DNA of 64,000 nucleotides from Stratiolaelaps scimitus (GCA_019614645.1 JABWDB010000004.1:23436001-23500000), one strand, 5' to 3'; counted from the stretch's first letter, positions 35,224 to 49,321 are shown. Numbers and translations: made by a program. Notes: generated by a model not told the origin, from the sequence alone.

Positions 35224-37430
35224 GTAAGTCGCAGCGATTTCGTGTGAATGGCCTAAAGGATAAGCTCTAAGTGTCTAACAGTCTCTACTCGCATCGTGAA
35301 CTACTGCTGAGCGAGTCGTCGTATGCGATCAATCGAGTTACCTCACCCGTGATGATTCGGTACCGACGATCTTCGCGGTGTCGCCCAAACCAGCGACATG
35401 TGCACGGAGTGAGATGTGATAGCATAGCACTGAATCGCGCGTTGACTCGCGTGACTGTACGATCGGCTTCGGATAAAAGTACACAAACGAACTAAGTTGA
35501 ATTAGACGAACGTCTCTCACTGGCGCCGTTTTCAGTGCGCACTTTCCTCTGAACGGAGAAGATACAGGGGGTGGCCCCCTGGGACACTCGGACTCGTAAG
35601 TGTAACACGTCACATGTAGTGCTATCGGAATACGCTCCCGTTGAAGTAAGCGCGTGTCAGCTCGGATGCGCGCACCGGCGCGTTCGAGGCGAGCGCTTCG
35701 GAGCTGCGCGTTCGCGATATTTGTTATATCTTCATGTTTGAATGGGCTGGTCACCCCGTCCCTCCCACACGGCTGGTATAGAAGTGTTCGACGGTGGCGT
35801 AGGCATCGTCGCACCGAGGGCTCAGCAGAGGGAGACAAGCAGTGTGAGTGTTCTAATCTACGATCAGATTATCACGAGTAACTCGAGGAGGTGGACATCG
35901 CTCGTTTCTCTCTTGTTTGCTAGCCCTCAGCATCTGTCATATGGCAGGGGCCCAGCGGTGGGAATAAGCACAAAAGAAAAAAAAAAGATGTGTACCCATA
36001 CTTATTCAGCTTTTGTACAAATCGAATAATTTTTCATGCTCGAACACTGGGACGCTATCACGCTCCTGTTAAGACTGTCAAAATTCATAACTGCTACGAA
36101 AGCTGCTGGTTTGCTGTAGGCCACTGTGTCCGATTTCGATGCACGATTTAAATATAAGAGATCTGTTGTTATATGTGTGTGTGCATACGACGCAAACCCC
36201 TACTACTACGACTACGACGTTGAATGAATGACCTCTCGATGACGAAGCGGTGTCAGGCCTTACGACGTATGGTGAACGAAAATACATTCATATGAGCAAA
36301 AGCAAGCAAATCCGTCCTAAGATACGTCTGATTCGTTAGAAACAGCCAGCCATCGAGCGTGGTCCATTTGGGTTCTGAGTTCCACCATAGAAAGCAGATA
36401 AGGTTCATAATGAAACCGTTCAATTAAAAAGGTGAATATCAATTAAAGTCTTTGTGTTCGAATAATTCAAAATCCGTGGACGGCACGGCGGGAGATCGCA
36501 CCGGAAACACCAGTGGGAGAGGGCGAATGGTAACCTGATTGCTGCTTGACAACTGTAGCCTAGGGATCTGCCGTAATGTCAAGTTCACCTTTACAATGCA
36601 AGCTGAGACGTATAGGTTGTGCCCCGTCTTTGAGATCCGCGCGAATTCACCGCGCGAAATTCGCTCTTGACATTGGGCGTATACCGATGGCACATATGCG
36701 TGATAACGTGTATGCTGCATAGTGTTCTCTGTGTGGGTCTTTCTGGAATACTGTGCGTCAATCCGACGAGGATTATGGCCTCCTGGCCAAGACTGGCATA
36801 AACAAGCGGCGATCTTAGTCTAAATTCTCAAACGAATTCAATTGTTGATTCCACATGTAGCTGATTAGGGGCATCCACCGCACGATTTGTGAGTGGCTCT
36901 TAAATTGCACTCGTATGTTAAACGCATGGTGTTAACGACTCATGTTGTCGGTGACCATAAGATGCGCGGCAGAGATCAGGCTGACATATGGCAGCGGTAG
37001 CATTCTACCACTATTCACTAACAACAATTTGTTCATTACTTAAAATATATCTTTTCTGCATGTACTTATAGCACAAAAAGCTTTCATTTCCATACGCGTC
37101 GAGTGACAAGGCGATATATATATATATACGTATGTGTTACTCATAAGTCAAGATACCCGTTAGCGACTGAGTTACACGTTGATTTAGCCGTCCGAAACGA
37201 ACTCCCTCGTTCATTCGTACACCAATTTACAAGTTGGCCAGTAAGAAATAACAAGTCTAATAATTACTAAGGTGATAGTCAACGTTTTACTGAACTTCAT
37301 TCAAGAGCGGCAATATCAAACTGCTGCCCATCGGTACCCACATCTGTTCAAGGGACGCATTTTTCACAACCCCCAAAAAGGCTCATTAGAGTTCATTCGA
37401 GACGCGGATCAAACGAACGCGATATTAGTC

Positions 37431-37510
37431 AGCGCGGTGGCTTGGACGGGCAAAGTAGCTAGCTGGAAAACGTCGGAGGCCGCTGGTTCGAGTCCCTCGA
37501 CCTGCTGATG
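37431..37510 (+). mobile_element. tRNA-like SINE head
   Basis: Contains GGTGGCTTGGACGG (A-box-like) and GGTTCGAGTCC (a good B box at 37485-37495), then an A/T-rich tail (ATAATAAAACTTAATAAACC). The ends do not pair as an acceptor stem. I read it as a tRNA-derived SINE related in layout to 28633-28710. Confidence 0.55.
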
Positions 37511-38383
37511 AGGACATATAATAAAACTTAATAAACCTTTACCTTTTATCACAAATCCGAATCTTCGATCGCTGACCCACCTTCGTCCTTCCTTGCAATC
37601 TCATGCGAGACGAGGCTCTCTGTGGCATTTTTCCGTCAATGTGTTGATGTGCAACATGTGTGAATTGAGCGAGTTTGCTCATCTTGTTTCTCTCCCACTC
37701 TCTCTCTCTCTGACGCACACACTTTATGCCCGTATTTGTACGTACGTACAATGCGTGTACGTTCCGTATTTTTAGCAGCGACAGCAGCAGCGGTGGCATT
37801 AACAGCAGCCGGTGATTATTCAAATATTTGCTTCTTGTTAATTACTCGTTGCTGCCGTGGACAATGCGCACTTGTTTGTCCCTCGCCGGTGTGTCTATCA
37901 AGCGACGTCGCTTGGCCCGACCAGGCTAGCTAACAAAGTAGAGGGCGTACGAACACAAATAAACGCGATCATGGCACGCTGCCCCAGGCCACTCGGTCTC
38001 TGGATGTGGACGCTGCATGTAGGAGTTTGTGTGCCTGTTTTGTTATTTCGCTTAGCAACGGTACTCTGCTCCGGGTCTGGCGAAGAGCAGGACTCCGCCA
38101 CTATTCCCGGATGTGTTTACATCGTCCATAGCATTTTCAGTATGAGTTTTGTGTGTGTGTGTGTGTGTGTATGTTTATATCTGGCTCGCGCAATAATTCG
38201 AGCGCATCTCGAGCAAAGTGGCCGACCCATTCACAGTGACACGGATGAATAAATAGCTTGTTCTCCTAGCGCTCCGCTAGTTTGATATACGATTGCTTTT
38301 AATCGTTAATCACTTGCGTTTGGTAGGTTTGTGTCGTCATAGCTGGGATAGAATCTGCGGGCTCCAGCTTTTTACAGCCAAAG

Positions 38384-38385
<2 letters not shown>

Positions 38386-38418
<33 letters not shown>
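38386..38418. repeat. (TA)n microsatellite
   Basis: About 33 bases of TA followed by CACACAC. Confidence 0.9.
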
Positions 38419-38425
<7 letters not shown>

Positions 38426-41400
38426 TGTGTCGTAAGATAGATAAAGGGATGAGGTCTTCGTGTTTTCATTTTTGCTCGTCTCGTCGTTCCTGTTGAACAA
38501 TGAATCAATGAATCAACTACTTTCCTTGTCATCGCTTCGATAATCGTTCCCCTTGCTACTGGAACGATTTGTCCGTTTTGTTCCCGATTTTCTTGGAGAC
38601 ATGCGGATATAATTGATTTCATAAAAAGGAAGTTAATCTTGATTGCTACACAAAGAAACGATCAACTGATTTCGACGCTGCAATTTGCCAGCTGCTATTT
38701 GCTCTTTGACAGAGCATATCAGAATGATGGCATTTTGCAACAGGCAGAGTCCAAGAGCTATTGCTCTGAAGCATTGGAACAAAATGATACGCTGATACCC
38801 GTCGGCCAGAGTTGTGCGATGACCGTCGAAAATTGAGCAGATCCGATTTAGTTGGCACAGAAGCGCAGAGAAAATGCAGATCTGCAAAGATCAGTTTAGG
38901 TACCGACAGCCACTTCTGCTAATATTGTTATTACGCTAACTCAACAATTAGCAATAATAGCAATAATTAGTATGTAGCTATTATTTGTTTAATGCGAAAA
39001 GTTGTAACAGCAATTGTATTCACGTCAATTATACTCACTCCTCACGCTAACTGAATAATTAAATCTCTGCTTGATCTTTGAGAAGCAGATATTTGACAAG
39101 GAAACATCGCATTTATCCACGTTATCAAAGACGATCAATAGCATTTCAATATAATTAATTTTTTCATACGAAAATTGCCGATACTAACCAACCTGCGGGT
39201 TCGACGTTTTGAAAGTAATAAAAATATTAAAAAAATATTCTCTCGGTATCGCCACCTTCGTCGCCAGCTAAAAACAGAAGACTTCAGATCAGCGGGAAGC
39301 GCTCAGACATGCTTCCTCACGATGGCACCCGTTGAGTGCGCGTGTAACCCGTGTATGGTCCTGCAATCTATTTGTTACCGGGCACCTGCAGCCACTCAGG
39401 TCCTGCCAGCAGGACATCTTTCTGCCAGGCGTATTGTATGTGTTTTTCGATTTAGGACATCGACTGTTCGGTCGTTTTCATTGAGTTGTTCGCCACTCGG
39501 AGCAATGGTATCAAATCACATCGCTGGAAACTCAGCCATAGAGTCTTATAGGTTTTGAGAAACAGCAGCACTCGGACGCATTTCGGTCAATACATCTGTA
39601 TGATATATCGATATACGCCAGTTTTGTTCGTGTCAAATCAATGCGCGTGCTGCACTTCGCGTACTTTATTAGACCAGTGAAGTATGAAGTTGGGCTTGAG
39701 TAGAGCGTGTAGATAAGGCTAATGCATCTATTACATCGTGGTATTTGTATCTCGTACCACAGATAGCGGATTAGCCGAGGCACTGAACGGTTTTCATGGG
39801 ACTCAACTGTTACACCAGTTGAATCTGTCAAGTTATGCTTATATCGTTAATAAACTTCTCTGTTCATTGAGGAATGGTTACCTTTCAAGTGGAAACCATC
39901 GAGAACTGAATAACGCAATCGTTAGCTGAGAATTAGCTGACAATTTTACTTTCGTTGATGGTACATTGACATTATCGATTGCTAATCATGGCAACAATGA
40001 GCGGAACACAACAACGGGGATATAGCAAGAAAATAGGTGTAAAACCTATGCCGTTGGATGAAACCAATTCGTGTAACTTCGTGCGAGCGAGCGAACGCCA
40101 ACGCACGCTACGCTCGACGACAGCGCGTTGAATGAGCCAAGAAGACCTTGACACAAGCAAACACATCACACACAAACACACCCACCACCACCACACGTAG
40201 GCCGGCCGTCAGTTCGTCCGGGCTGTTGCAACGATTATATGGAGACCCAGTAGTTATTTCCTGCAGCTCTATGCCGTCTGTGTAAACAGCATAAGCCTAT
40301 ATGGTGGTGCTGTCCAACCAATGCTGTTTGCACCTATTGATAGACATTGATCAACTTGGCAGAATCAAACTTGATGCACAGCCATTAATTAATAACATTT
40401 GGTCGAGGCAGATTTCCAGTTTCTCGGATTGCTCGCACAGCCAAGCAAGTACACATTGATTTGATCTGTACACGGCCAAGGGACGCAGTTCATTTTTGGC
40501 ATTTTAATTCATTTGCAATGATGCTCGTGTCAAACTGCCCGGCTCCATGATCACGTCGTGGCAATTCGAGAGGCAAACTGGCCGGCGTAATGCCGTCTCA
40601 CGCATTTCACTCTAACTAACAAAAAAAAAAATAAGGGCTGGGGGACGACGACGAGACACCGTAGACAAGGATCCAGAAACTCATTTCCGGAGTACATATA
40701 TATATATATATATGTATCGTGTAAGGCTAAATCGTCTCGTCGTAAACAAAGCATCGCTTGCGTTCGCGATCGCATCATCTTCCACACAAATACATGGTAT
40801 TGTAGAGTAGATTGGATCGGATCTCGCGTCGCCCATACGCCTTCGCATCGTTCATGCAAATACATAAATATATCAAGAGAGCCTCGTTTACCGCACGTTC
40901 CATAGTGTGTTCCCAAGCAGACTTCAGCAGCACTTTAGGATGACTCGCCTGACGTTTAGGGAGCCTCTCCAACGAGCGCTCGAGAGCAGTGCCACAGAAG
41001 GTAGAAAGCGGACGTCCGCCGTTCGTGAAGGGCTTTTCTCAATAGCGTTCCCGTTTCTTCCGGAACACAAATAGGCGATCCGCCGGGTTACTCGGCCTGC
41101 CGGCATAGGTCGCCTCCTTCGCCCCTTGGGGGTTCAGCGGTGGCCGTCAACGTCGTGGGCCGTGTGGCTGTACACGTATAACAGTTACGGGGAATTGCCT
41201 GCTAGCTGCCATGGCGATATCTTTCCACGCTGGGTTGTACCCCACTCTGACCGATGTGAGCGTCTGCCATTGCGTTCCCCCTTGGAAAACATGGGGGTGC
41301 CTGGTCGTATAGGGAAGGCAAACCACTCGCTGAGAGCGATCAGCTGTCGTTGCTGTTTGTATTCAGCTCGCGGCTGGCAAGACTCACAGATATATATATA

Positions 41401-41814
41401 TATATATGTTACACTAATAGGTAGGCAGACTAGCCTGGCAAGTGAAGCCTTCCTAAGAAATGTATGTATGACACGTGCGGCAATAACAATAACAACAAAA
41501 TCGATTGACACCCCAATGTTAGGCTACTTCAAAGTCAGCTGAAATTGTTACAATGTGACAGCTTGCCTGACCACATCGATTCGAGCGAAAAAAACAATCT
41601 GTCGAGTCGCTAGCATCTATTGCACGATAGTCATTAGGCAACGGACAGAGAACCTAGAGAGCAATCGCAGCGTTAGTAGTACTATACGGTAAGCAGTGAC
41701 ACTCTTGTAGTAACGCCAAACAGATAGGTGAACCCTTTTCTCTTCTTGCCTTCGAAACCTTAGGCGGCCTCGGCCCCCTCACTGCTAATCTTTTCGAAGG
41801 GGTCTGCCACAGGC

Positions 41815-41947
41815 TGGCCTACGTACCGGGGACGAGCGCGCCGGGTGCTTCCTTCTGCAGCGCCTTTTCTTGTCTGAGCAGACCAACTCCTTCACGTGGT
41901 CTCATGTCTTTCTTCCCCTGTGCAGAGAGGCACGATGACGGCTTCGG
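41815..41947 (-). repeat. Dispersed repeat, copy 2 (partner at 1397-1490)
   Basis: On the minus strand it reads GTGCCTCTCTGCAC, then after about 50 bases GGCGCTGCAG, then GGCGCGCTCGTCCCCGG. This is the same order as at 1397-1490, where the spacer is much shorter. The surrounding GC-rich stretch shows no clear reading frame. Family not identified. Confidence 0.5.
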
Positions 41948-42160
41948 CCTGACCCCCTATGCCCCAACTGCTTCTCTAATTATTGTATATATATTAAGAC
42001 ACACAATAATATGAAACAAATAACGACAACAACAATGCCTGTCAGTGATATTCCGTTTCGATTTTCGAGGTGGTCGATATAGAGTAATAGAGTAGCATTG
42101 AGCTGGCATCGACGGCCCTCATCAGAAACTCACCCGGTTGTTGATGTTCGATAAGAGTGG

Positions 42161-42328
42161 ACTGACTCTCAGCCAACACTTAACGTCCACGGTACTGCTT
42201 TTAGCTTTGTAAGACGGACCCCTAAATGCAAATTTACCGCTTCGTGTCTCCTCCGATTGCAAGACGCGGTTGTTACTATAATACATTTTCCGGGCTGACC
42301 CACAGCCAACATTTAACGTCCACGGTGC
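42161..42328 (-). mobile_element. SINE-like retroposon, family B, minus-strand copy with duplicated tail
   Basis: On the minus strand it reads TCGGAGGAGACACG, then TTTGCATTTA, GTCCGTCTTA and CGTGGACGTTAAGTGTTGGCTG, matching the + copy at 42503-42683 but lacking the B-box part. A second tail, CGTGGACGTTAAATGTTGGCTG then CAGCCCGGAA, lies just upstream of it in element orientation (42285-42328), so the tail is present twice. Together with the + copy it makes an inverted pair within 550 bases. Confidence 0.75.
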
Positions 42329-42502
42329 TATTTTCGGCACTGCGCTTGTTACTACTCCCGTTATTGCTACTAGCAACGTAATCAATAGCTTACAGCCTCA
42401 ACGTACCTATGCATAGGTATATGCCCGTAATACAAAACACAATAGAACTTTCCGTCCTAGAAGGCAAACGCAGGACAGCCACACTACAATAGGCTGTCGA
42501 GT

Positions 42503-42683
42503 CCGGTGGCCTGGTGGTGCATTCGTGTGCACCCTGCACTCGGAGGAGACACGTAGGTGCGCGGGTTGGGATCCCCACCGTTGCACATTTACATTTAAAG
42601 GGGGTTGTCCGTCTTATGAAGCAATGCCGACCTACAGTTCCATGGATGTTGGCTGTGAATCAGCCCGGAACATTTACTATCGC
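42503..42683 (+). mobile_element. SINE-like retroposon, family B, copy with tRNA-like head
   Basis: The head has GGTGGCCTGGTGGTGCATTCG (A-box region) and GCGGGTTGGGATCCCCACC (B-box region). The body has GTCCGTCTTA, GGATGTTGGCTG and CAGCCCGGAACATTTACTAT. The body matches copies at 42161-42328 (minus) and 55590-55628 (tail only), so it is a dispersed tRNA-derived family. Confidence 0.75.
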
Positions 42684-42778
42684 AGGCTGAGTGATTTACA
42701 TCGCATCTATATCCCTTGGATCACGTTGAACACAATTGAATTGTATAATATCTTCTACATATATCGTCATTGACTCCT

Positions 42779-42804
42779 CCTCTCTCTCTCTCTCTCTCTC
42801 TCTC
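42779..42804. repeat. (CT)n microsatellite
   Basis: About 26 bases of alternating CT. Similar tracts occur near 14150, 22440, 24220, 28195 and 45960, and the complement (GA)n near 43728-43752. Confidence 0.95.
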
Positions 42805-45800
42805 CTCTCTGGGTTTATGTGTTTGAGTCTGTGTGGGCAAGAGAGACTTGCGTGATACACTCGCTAGTCAAGTTATGAGCCCACCGGCTCAGTTCCACTT
42901 TGCCATATATATATATATATATCCATCCTTCCGGGAGGGTGACTCACGTACGAAAGGAGGCAGCAATGACTGCCGGAAGGGTAGACCGATAGTATGGATA
43001 TTGGTGGCAGGAGCGGGCCACCGTCACAGGTAGACTGTTCCACTCGTCGACGGGCTACCGCTGTGCTACCGCTCTATCCTAGCGCCGGCTCTATTCGTCA
43101 GCCCTCATCAGTACAGGGCGGATCAACTCGGCAAGGTGTCAATTGTCTCAACAACTCGAACGGTGCGGGCCAGCTTTGCTAACGCGGACGACGTGGAGCA
43201 CTCTAGCGCCGTCAACACCGGCAGCGGTCGGAATACGAATCATAATAATGATTATCATAATAATAATAATACCCATTTCGCAAATGTCAGCCATTATCAC
43301 AGGCGGGAGGGACGGTTGGCGATCTATGAGTAGTGCTGCGGATCGAGGGGACCTGCTATGATTTATTGTTGTTGTTGCCATAGTGCGAAGATGCCTGTCA
43401 CGATTTCATGGTCACTGAAGGCAGCACAGCGATGGATCGATGGACGGATACCTCTCTACCTGACTGTTTAAACGGCAACAACAGTAGCGCGTCAAAGCGA
43501 TATGTCACCAGTACAGATGATACATTGACAAACGAAAACACAGGCAGATAGAGGCAGCAGGCAAACACAAGAGGATAATAATGTCTTACAGATGTATTAA
43601 CAGAGAATCATGTTCAGCTGGCCAGCGCAGGTCGTCGCTGATCAAGCGATAATGATTCAGATGGATTTGTTATAAAGCTTATAGTTGCACCTGGTCGTTT
43701 TTTTAGACTGAGAGAAGAAGGGAGAGAGAGAGAGAGAGAGAGAAAGAGAGATAACTGAGGTGTAATAGACAACTATCGAAGCGCTTGGGCTTAGAGAAGC
43801 TATTGCCTTTATAAAAAGGACCGTCATGTTAATTAGGTTCGCACAACAGAGGCCCGATGTTCGGCCACCTATGCGTTCTCTACCGATGCGCGAATGACCC
43901 CACGAACAGGCCGAAATGACGTTGTGGGAACATTACGCAATTTCTACACCACACTATATACTCGATTATGATGTATCGCATGATCCTTATCCCAGTACGA
44001 AGCCAGAACAATGCGAACACTGATAATGGCTCGGCAGTTGAATCTGAGCGATCATCGTAATAGTTCTACAATGCAATACATATAATGGTAGCCTGGGCGC
44101 TCCATTTCACCGTCATGAAAACGGGAATGCTGTTGCGAGACGTCTGTATCGCCACCATCTGTAATCTCGACCCTGTCAAGCTGAAAGATAATCCCCTTTA
44201 AATTTTCGTATCGCTGCCAGCTGTCAAATGCTTCATGTTTGTGCGTAGTGACGATCGATTGCTCGTACGCTCTGGAGTTGCATTCCCGAAGCAGGAACAT
44301 TAATGCAATATGAGTTTGTCCCTATAAAGGTTCTTGCAATAGCAGGCGGGTTTATGTACGGCATTAATTGCTCATTAACACGGACAAGGATAATTAACAA
44401 TTGAGAGATTGATGGGGTATGCCTTGGGCTCATTCCAGCGTTGTGGATATATGTATGTCGAACAAATGTAGGCATATGCTCGCCTTTTCGTCGAGCACAC
44501 CTTCTAGCAGATGCCGTTTTTCCTCAATAGATTTATCCGCGGAAGATAAGTATTCGCTTCTGGAGGCTAACGACAGCAATTAGCAAAGGTAGATGATATC
44601 TTCGTCGCACAGAAGATATATCAAAGTCTACTTAGTTCAGTAAAGCCTAGATTTGTGCTACTACCCTTTGACAACTTCACCTGTATCGTCATCGAGCTCT
44701 CGACACCTGGGCCACAATGATGGCGTGCCGTCACATGCGCGCGTCAATCCTTCGGACCAGTTCGCTGCCGTTGTTTGGCGTCTGGGTGCCTTTGTGCGAT
44801 CAGATTATAAGAGGCGAGGATAATGCCGTTCGCCTCTTACTACTATCGTATGTCGTCTACGTCTTTAAATTTCATTGGCCAGAGACAGGAAGCCATCCAC
44901 CTACCCACATGCATCAGACATTCGCACACACTTAGTCTCAAAACGCCCGCGGCAGACGTCGGCAGATTACACAGAGCGAGCGAATCACTGAACGGCCCAG
45001 CAGTCAAAGGGACTGATCGTATGAGAGGCAGACAGATACGTGGATTTCGCGCACGGATATCTCGCGCACACGGTTGGCTAGCTAGCCAGCAAGCAAGCAG
45101 GCCAGTGGCAGGCGATAGCAGTCGAGTGGGGTGTCGATAGTGCTCTCTCCTCACTGCCTCATGTGAGGGTTGACGCCTACCGTTTGTATGAGGCGCTACT
45201 CTAGGCACTGTTCATTCGATCAACAGCTCACAGCACAGGGCAGCGTAACAAGGTGTATCGACGAGTGCCGCGGGTACCGGGACGAGCGCGCGGCAATGCT
45301 GGACGACGCGGCTGCTACCACTGGTGGATCTACTTCCGTTGATCCGGTGCAACCAATCCCGGCGGCGGATGCCCAGTGCCATGGTCAAAGGCATAAACGC
45401 TTTGAGCCTCTTGATCACAAAAGGGAAACGGTGTGTAAAGCCGCAATTCCGCTGGAGCTGATCATGGTAGCACTCGAACTCATTGTGCCTATGATGCATG
45501 TATCAGGTATAATCGAGCAGGCAACGCTGTAGAGTTCTTCAGCCAACGGCAGGATCGGAGTGACGAATGGTGAATTAAGACAGTAAGCGAGCTAAGTGGT
45601 AGACAGTGAGTAGCCGCTGCCGGCTGAGCTTGAGAAGTGGTTGGCACACGAAGCGGTGGGCCATCCATCGAACAGTGAATCTGCTCGCAGAGATCTGGCT
45701 TGACCGTTGGCGCAGTGTAGCTGCTGGTGCTATCCACAGAGTGCCTGCTTCACACGTCACCACCCGAGATGTAACGATGGAGAGAACTACGACGGCTAGC

Positions 45801-47090
45801 CTGAAGGCCTGCGGCAGTCGCTCAACTCCAAGGTAGCAGTAAACGGAACACCGCATTGAGCAAACGGAACGCCACGAAAGTCCTAACAGGCCACGGATTC
45901 GATTCGGCTTGGCCTGTCCAGTCCAATGCTTCTTCTCTCTCTATTTCTATCTCGCCGTCTCTCTCTCTCTCTCTCTATCCACTGGCTACTATTTTCTCAT
46001 GATGTGGCGATCTCTGTGCGATCGAGTCTCACAAGCTGTTTGACGCACGCCTCGCATGGCCAGGCCAGGAACACAATGGAACACAACAGGTGAATGAGAT
46101 TCGCCTTGAATTAAATCGACTCAATAATCGAAGAAGGGCGCCATCGTACATCTGAGGGACGGTCGACTGCTCAACATGTGTCGTCGTGTGAACCTGTTTG
46201 ACGGCTCTGTGCGGCGAGCTTACCTAGGTCAAGACCTGAACAAAACGATTCGCCTTACTGGTATCGCCGGCCACGTCCTGGTATCGCTGGCGTGTTTGCA
46301 CGACGCAGGTAGCATCGAATTGAAGCACACCATGACAAAGGGTCAGGGCGATACTGGTGATGCTATAAGATAAACGTGAAAGAACACATCGTGCTGGCGA
46401 ATGTCCACTAATCGTGTGCTCGGGTTCCGACCGTCAGAATGGCTTAATTCATTATAGTTGAATATGGTTGAAGAATCAATATGACACGGGAAGTTGGATA
46501 GCGACGGGTGTCGTGTTGGTGGGGGGATTCCTGCTTTTTGTTACTGTTGTCAACTGACAACATTGTGCATACCTCCAGCAGGGGGTTACGCCTGCCTGCC
46601 TGCCTCTCGGATAAATGCGACGGTCACGTGCGCTAACAGAACGAATGTATTCACCTAGCGTGCAGCAAATCGACCGCAGTGTAATCCCATGACCCAGTGT
46701 GTATACCACCCGTTGTGAAAACAACAAAAATCGGGTGCTTAGTAGACGTGTATATGTGTTTGCAAAAGTTTTCTCTCTTGCTCTCTGTGCAAGAGGAGTG
46801 CCATTAATTCGGAGTAAAAATTCATTCGCCTATTACGCCTCTATTGCCATATTACATATCCTACTGCTAAGTGTATCGTGTACATATCGATGTATGTCTG
46901 GATAACGGAAGTTCTGTTCATCGTTAAGTTTCGACAATGGAAATCGATGATGACCAAAGATCCCTGGTGAACGATCAGCTAGATGATCGATCAATGTGCG
47001 GTTCTCTGTGCGGAGGTTGCTTGTCAGCGTATCGTGGTGAATTAGTGCATATTGGATAGTGTCACACAGTGTTAAAATTTGGTGAAAAAA

Positions 47091-47270
47091 ATGTGTGAAT
47101 GTCCACCATTTGTAGAGCCGTCGCCCGAGTGTGTTGCCCTGTTGGGCAGGAAGCTTCGTAAGTGCGCCTTGAAAATGAAGTGGCGCCACGCCAGAGGTAG
47201 CTACGCGGTCTCCGCTGCCAAGAGCCCGGCAGCAAACTCCACGTACGGGCACGGGCCAGCGTCGCTCAAG
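47091..47270 (+). CDS. Candidate alternative first exon of Epac (60 codons)
   Basis: ATG at 47091 follows an A-rich leader (GGTGAAAAAA) and is the first ATG after an in-frame TAA at 47073. The frame gives 60 codons, starting MCECPPFVEPSPECVALLG, with a basic middle (KLRKCALKMKWRHARG) and an end ...TYGHGPASLK, and meets a consensus donor, AAG|GTAAGA, at 47271 in phase 0. That phase matches the CNB-A exon end, so the exon could splice to the same next Epac exon and yield an isoform without CNB-A. Many Cys and basic residues near the start could allow membrane or lipid association, but I recognise no motif. A first exon of an unrelated gene further right is the main alternative. Confidence 0.45.
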
Positions 47271-49321
47271 GTAAGAACAATGAAAACACACAAGAGGTCG
47301 AGAAAGACACGCACGAGCGGGCGGGCGCACGCGCGCATTGACCGAGGGGTCGACGAGAGCCCGAGGAGTTCGGGCCGGGATTTTCCGAACGCTCCAACAT
47401 CGCATACACACACAGACACACACGAGGGGAGCTGGTACAGAAGAGCGTGATGAGGCTGAAAGCTTGGCTAATGGGATTAGTAGAACTCGTCCCTCCGGGG
47501 AAGGCTGACGCCGATAGGGGTAAGGGGTGGCGGAAGTGTGTGAACGGGTTGCTTCCTTTCGAATCGATTCGAAATCTCATATATTATACGTAACCTTCTA
47601 GCGTTCTTCGTATCCCAGGCGTTAATTATCTCATCGTTATGAAACAAAGCGTAAGTGTGATCATTACGCTTGCGCCCGTGAAAGTAGACAGGTGAGGGGA
47701 GAAATGAAGAACGAGCATATTTATTTATTATTGTACAGTTTACGTGTGAACGGTGGCGTGCATATGATGTGTGTATAGCAGTACGTCCTAATGAGTATAC
47801 TGCGCAACGGCAGTTCTTGTGCTGTTTATCTATTTCACCTATTGAATCGATAATCACAGACAGGTCTGTGTATTGTAGAACGTAGACGGATGACTCGCTA
47901 AGAGGAACTTAGGCGAGAATTATATCCGACAACAATAATAACAGCACCCCTAATAATAACTATGGAGGCGTTTCGCTAGAGCTCGATATCTATCTATCTA
48001 TTCTATTTCGCTGTGTAGCATTTTTTTGTATACGTATGTTCTAGCTATGTCGTCGTTAACGAGTAGCGGCTGGGTTAGACGGAAGACAGCGAGGAACTCT
48101 GTCTCGTGACCTGTACTGAAAATGTACCTAATAAGGGAGGACTCCATACGAGCCATAACGGCAGCTCGCGGAAGTATTAGATGAACTTTGCCGATCCGTA
48201 TATATAATATTATGGAACTTCGCGCCTGCCATAAGAAATAGTCTATTAAGGAAGAGTAACGAAAATGAGGAAACCGTCAAAAAATACCGGTGTAACTAAA
48301 AATGGGGAGCTAATTCTGAATGCTATTTTTTATCATCGTCCTGTACCTCAGGTCTTCTAGAACACATGTGGCGTCTATCTGCAAAGTGTTCTGCACGACG
48401 CTCACTATTACGGCTTTCAAAATGCCCCCAGAGAGATCCCATCTGAAGCATTGAAAAAACACGCCACCTCTATGGGATATCGGTCCACCTTCAGAGCGAA
48501 CCTCTATATAGCAGAGTTACGTGACCTCTTTGAGCTCCGCAGGCTGGCGTGACTTCCCGGACCCGCTGTATATCCGTTGTTTCCCCGTTGGCGCTTAACA
48601 AGAACGAACTTCAACGCGTCGTATTGGGTCCAAATCGCAGGGCGTAATCACTCTATTAATGTTTATATTCTCTATATATATTTCCAGAGGATAAAATTAC
48701 AAGAGTTAATAGATTGCGTTTCAACGGCACCCATTGCGAACGCACGATCACCTCAAGGTATTCACATTTGGCGTCCGTACCTCCCGGTATTATCCAACTT
48801 TTATCAGATGTGAAACGGTGACCGCAATTGCCTCTTCGTACGATCGCGTATAATCGACCACAGCTGATCTGATGCCGCCGCCACCACCACTAACAATGAT
48901 AATAATATTAGTAACAACACTAACATGTTACATGTTAGATGTACGGTCGTACAACTCAATACAACTATGGACAACAATTATTCATTATACAAACTATGTG
49001 CTTCAACCCTCATAAGAATGATGATCATAATAATGTCAATGCAAAAATAGCCATAAGCCCTACTCTGCCGACGGTGTCATTATCGTCGTCAATGATCAGT
49101 AATTAGAAATAGCAGACAGCGGGTGAAAATGAGATGATTTACGAAGGCCCGAGGGGGACATGCAGTGAATGAATGGTCAGCCCTGAATCATGGGAACATC
49201 GGCAACACGGCAATAAGTCGGACATTGTACATAACATCCTTGTGTTTCGTTCAACGGAATTGAGCTGACGAACAGGAGATGGCCGTGCGCGGTGTCAACT
49301 AATGTCAAATGCGGTGGTCCG

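Noticed and set aside
35338..35838. Minus-strand frame of 166 codons
   Set aside because: It lies in the GC-rich block that is open in several frames; no known motif, no start or splice evidence.
37857..38252. 131-codon frame with a Cys-Val run
   Set aside because: Its length depends on a (GT)n tract, and no family or splice signal supports it.
42503..42583. tRNA gene on the + strand
   Set aside because: Same reasons: no acceptor pairing, and a shared SINE body downstream.
45170..45532. 120-codon + strand frame with a possible donor near 45508
   Set aside because: Coding-like in part, but the region is open in several frames and the translation matches nothing; too weak to list as a gene.
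46833..47423. Minus-strand frame of 196 codons
   Set aside because: It is antisense to the candidate exon at 47091-47270 and to a GC-rich stretch with few stops; it starts in a CA/GT repeat and has no recognisable content.
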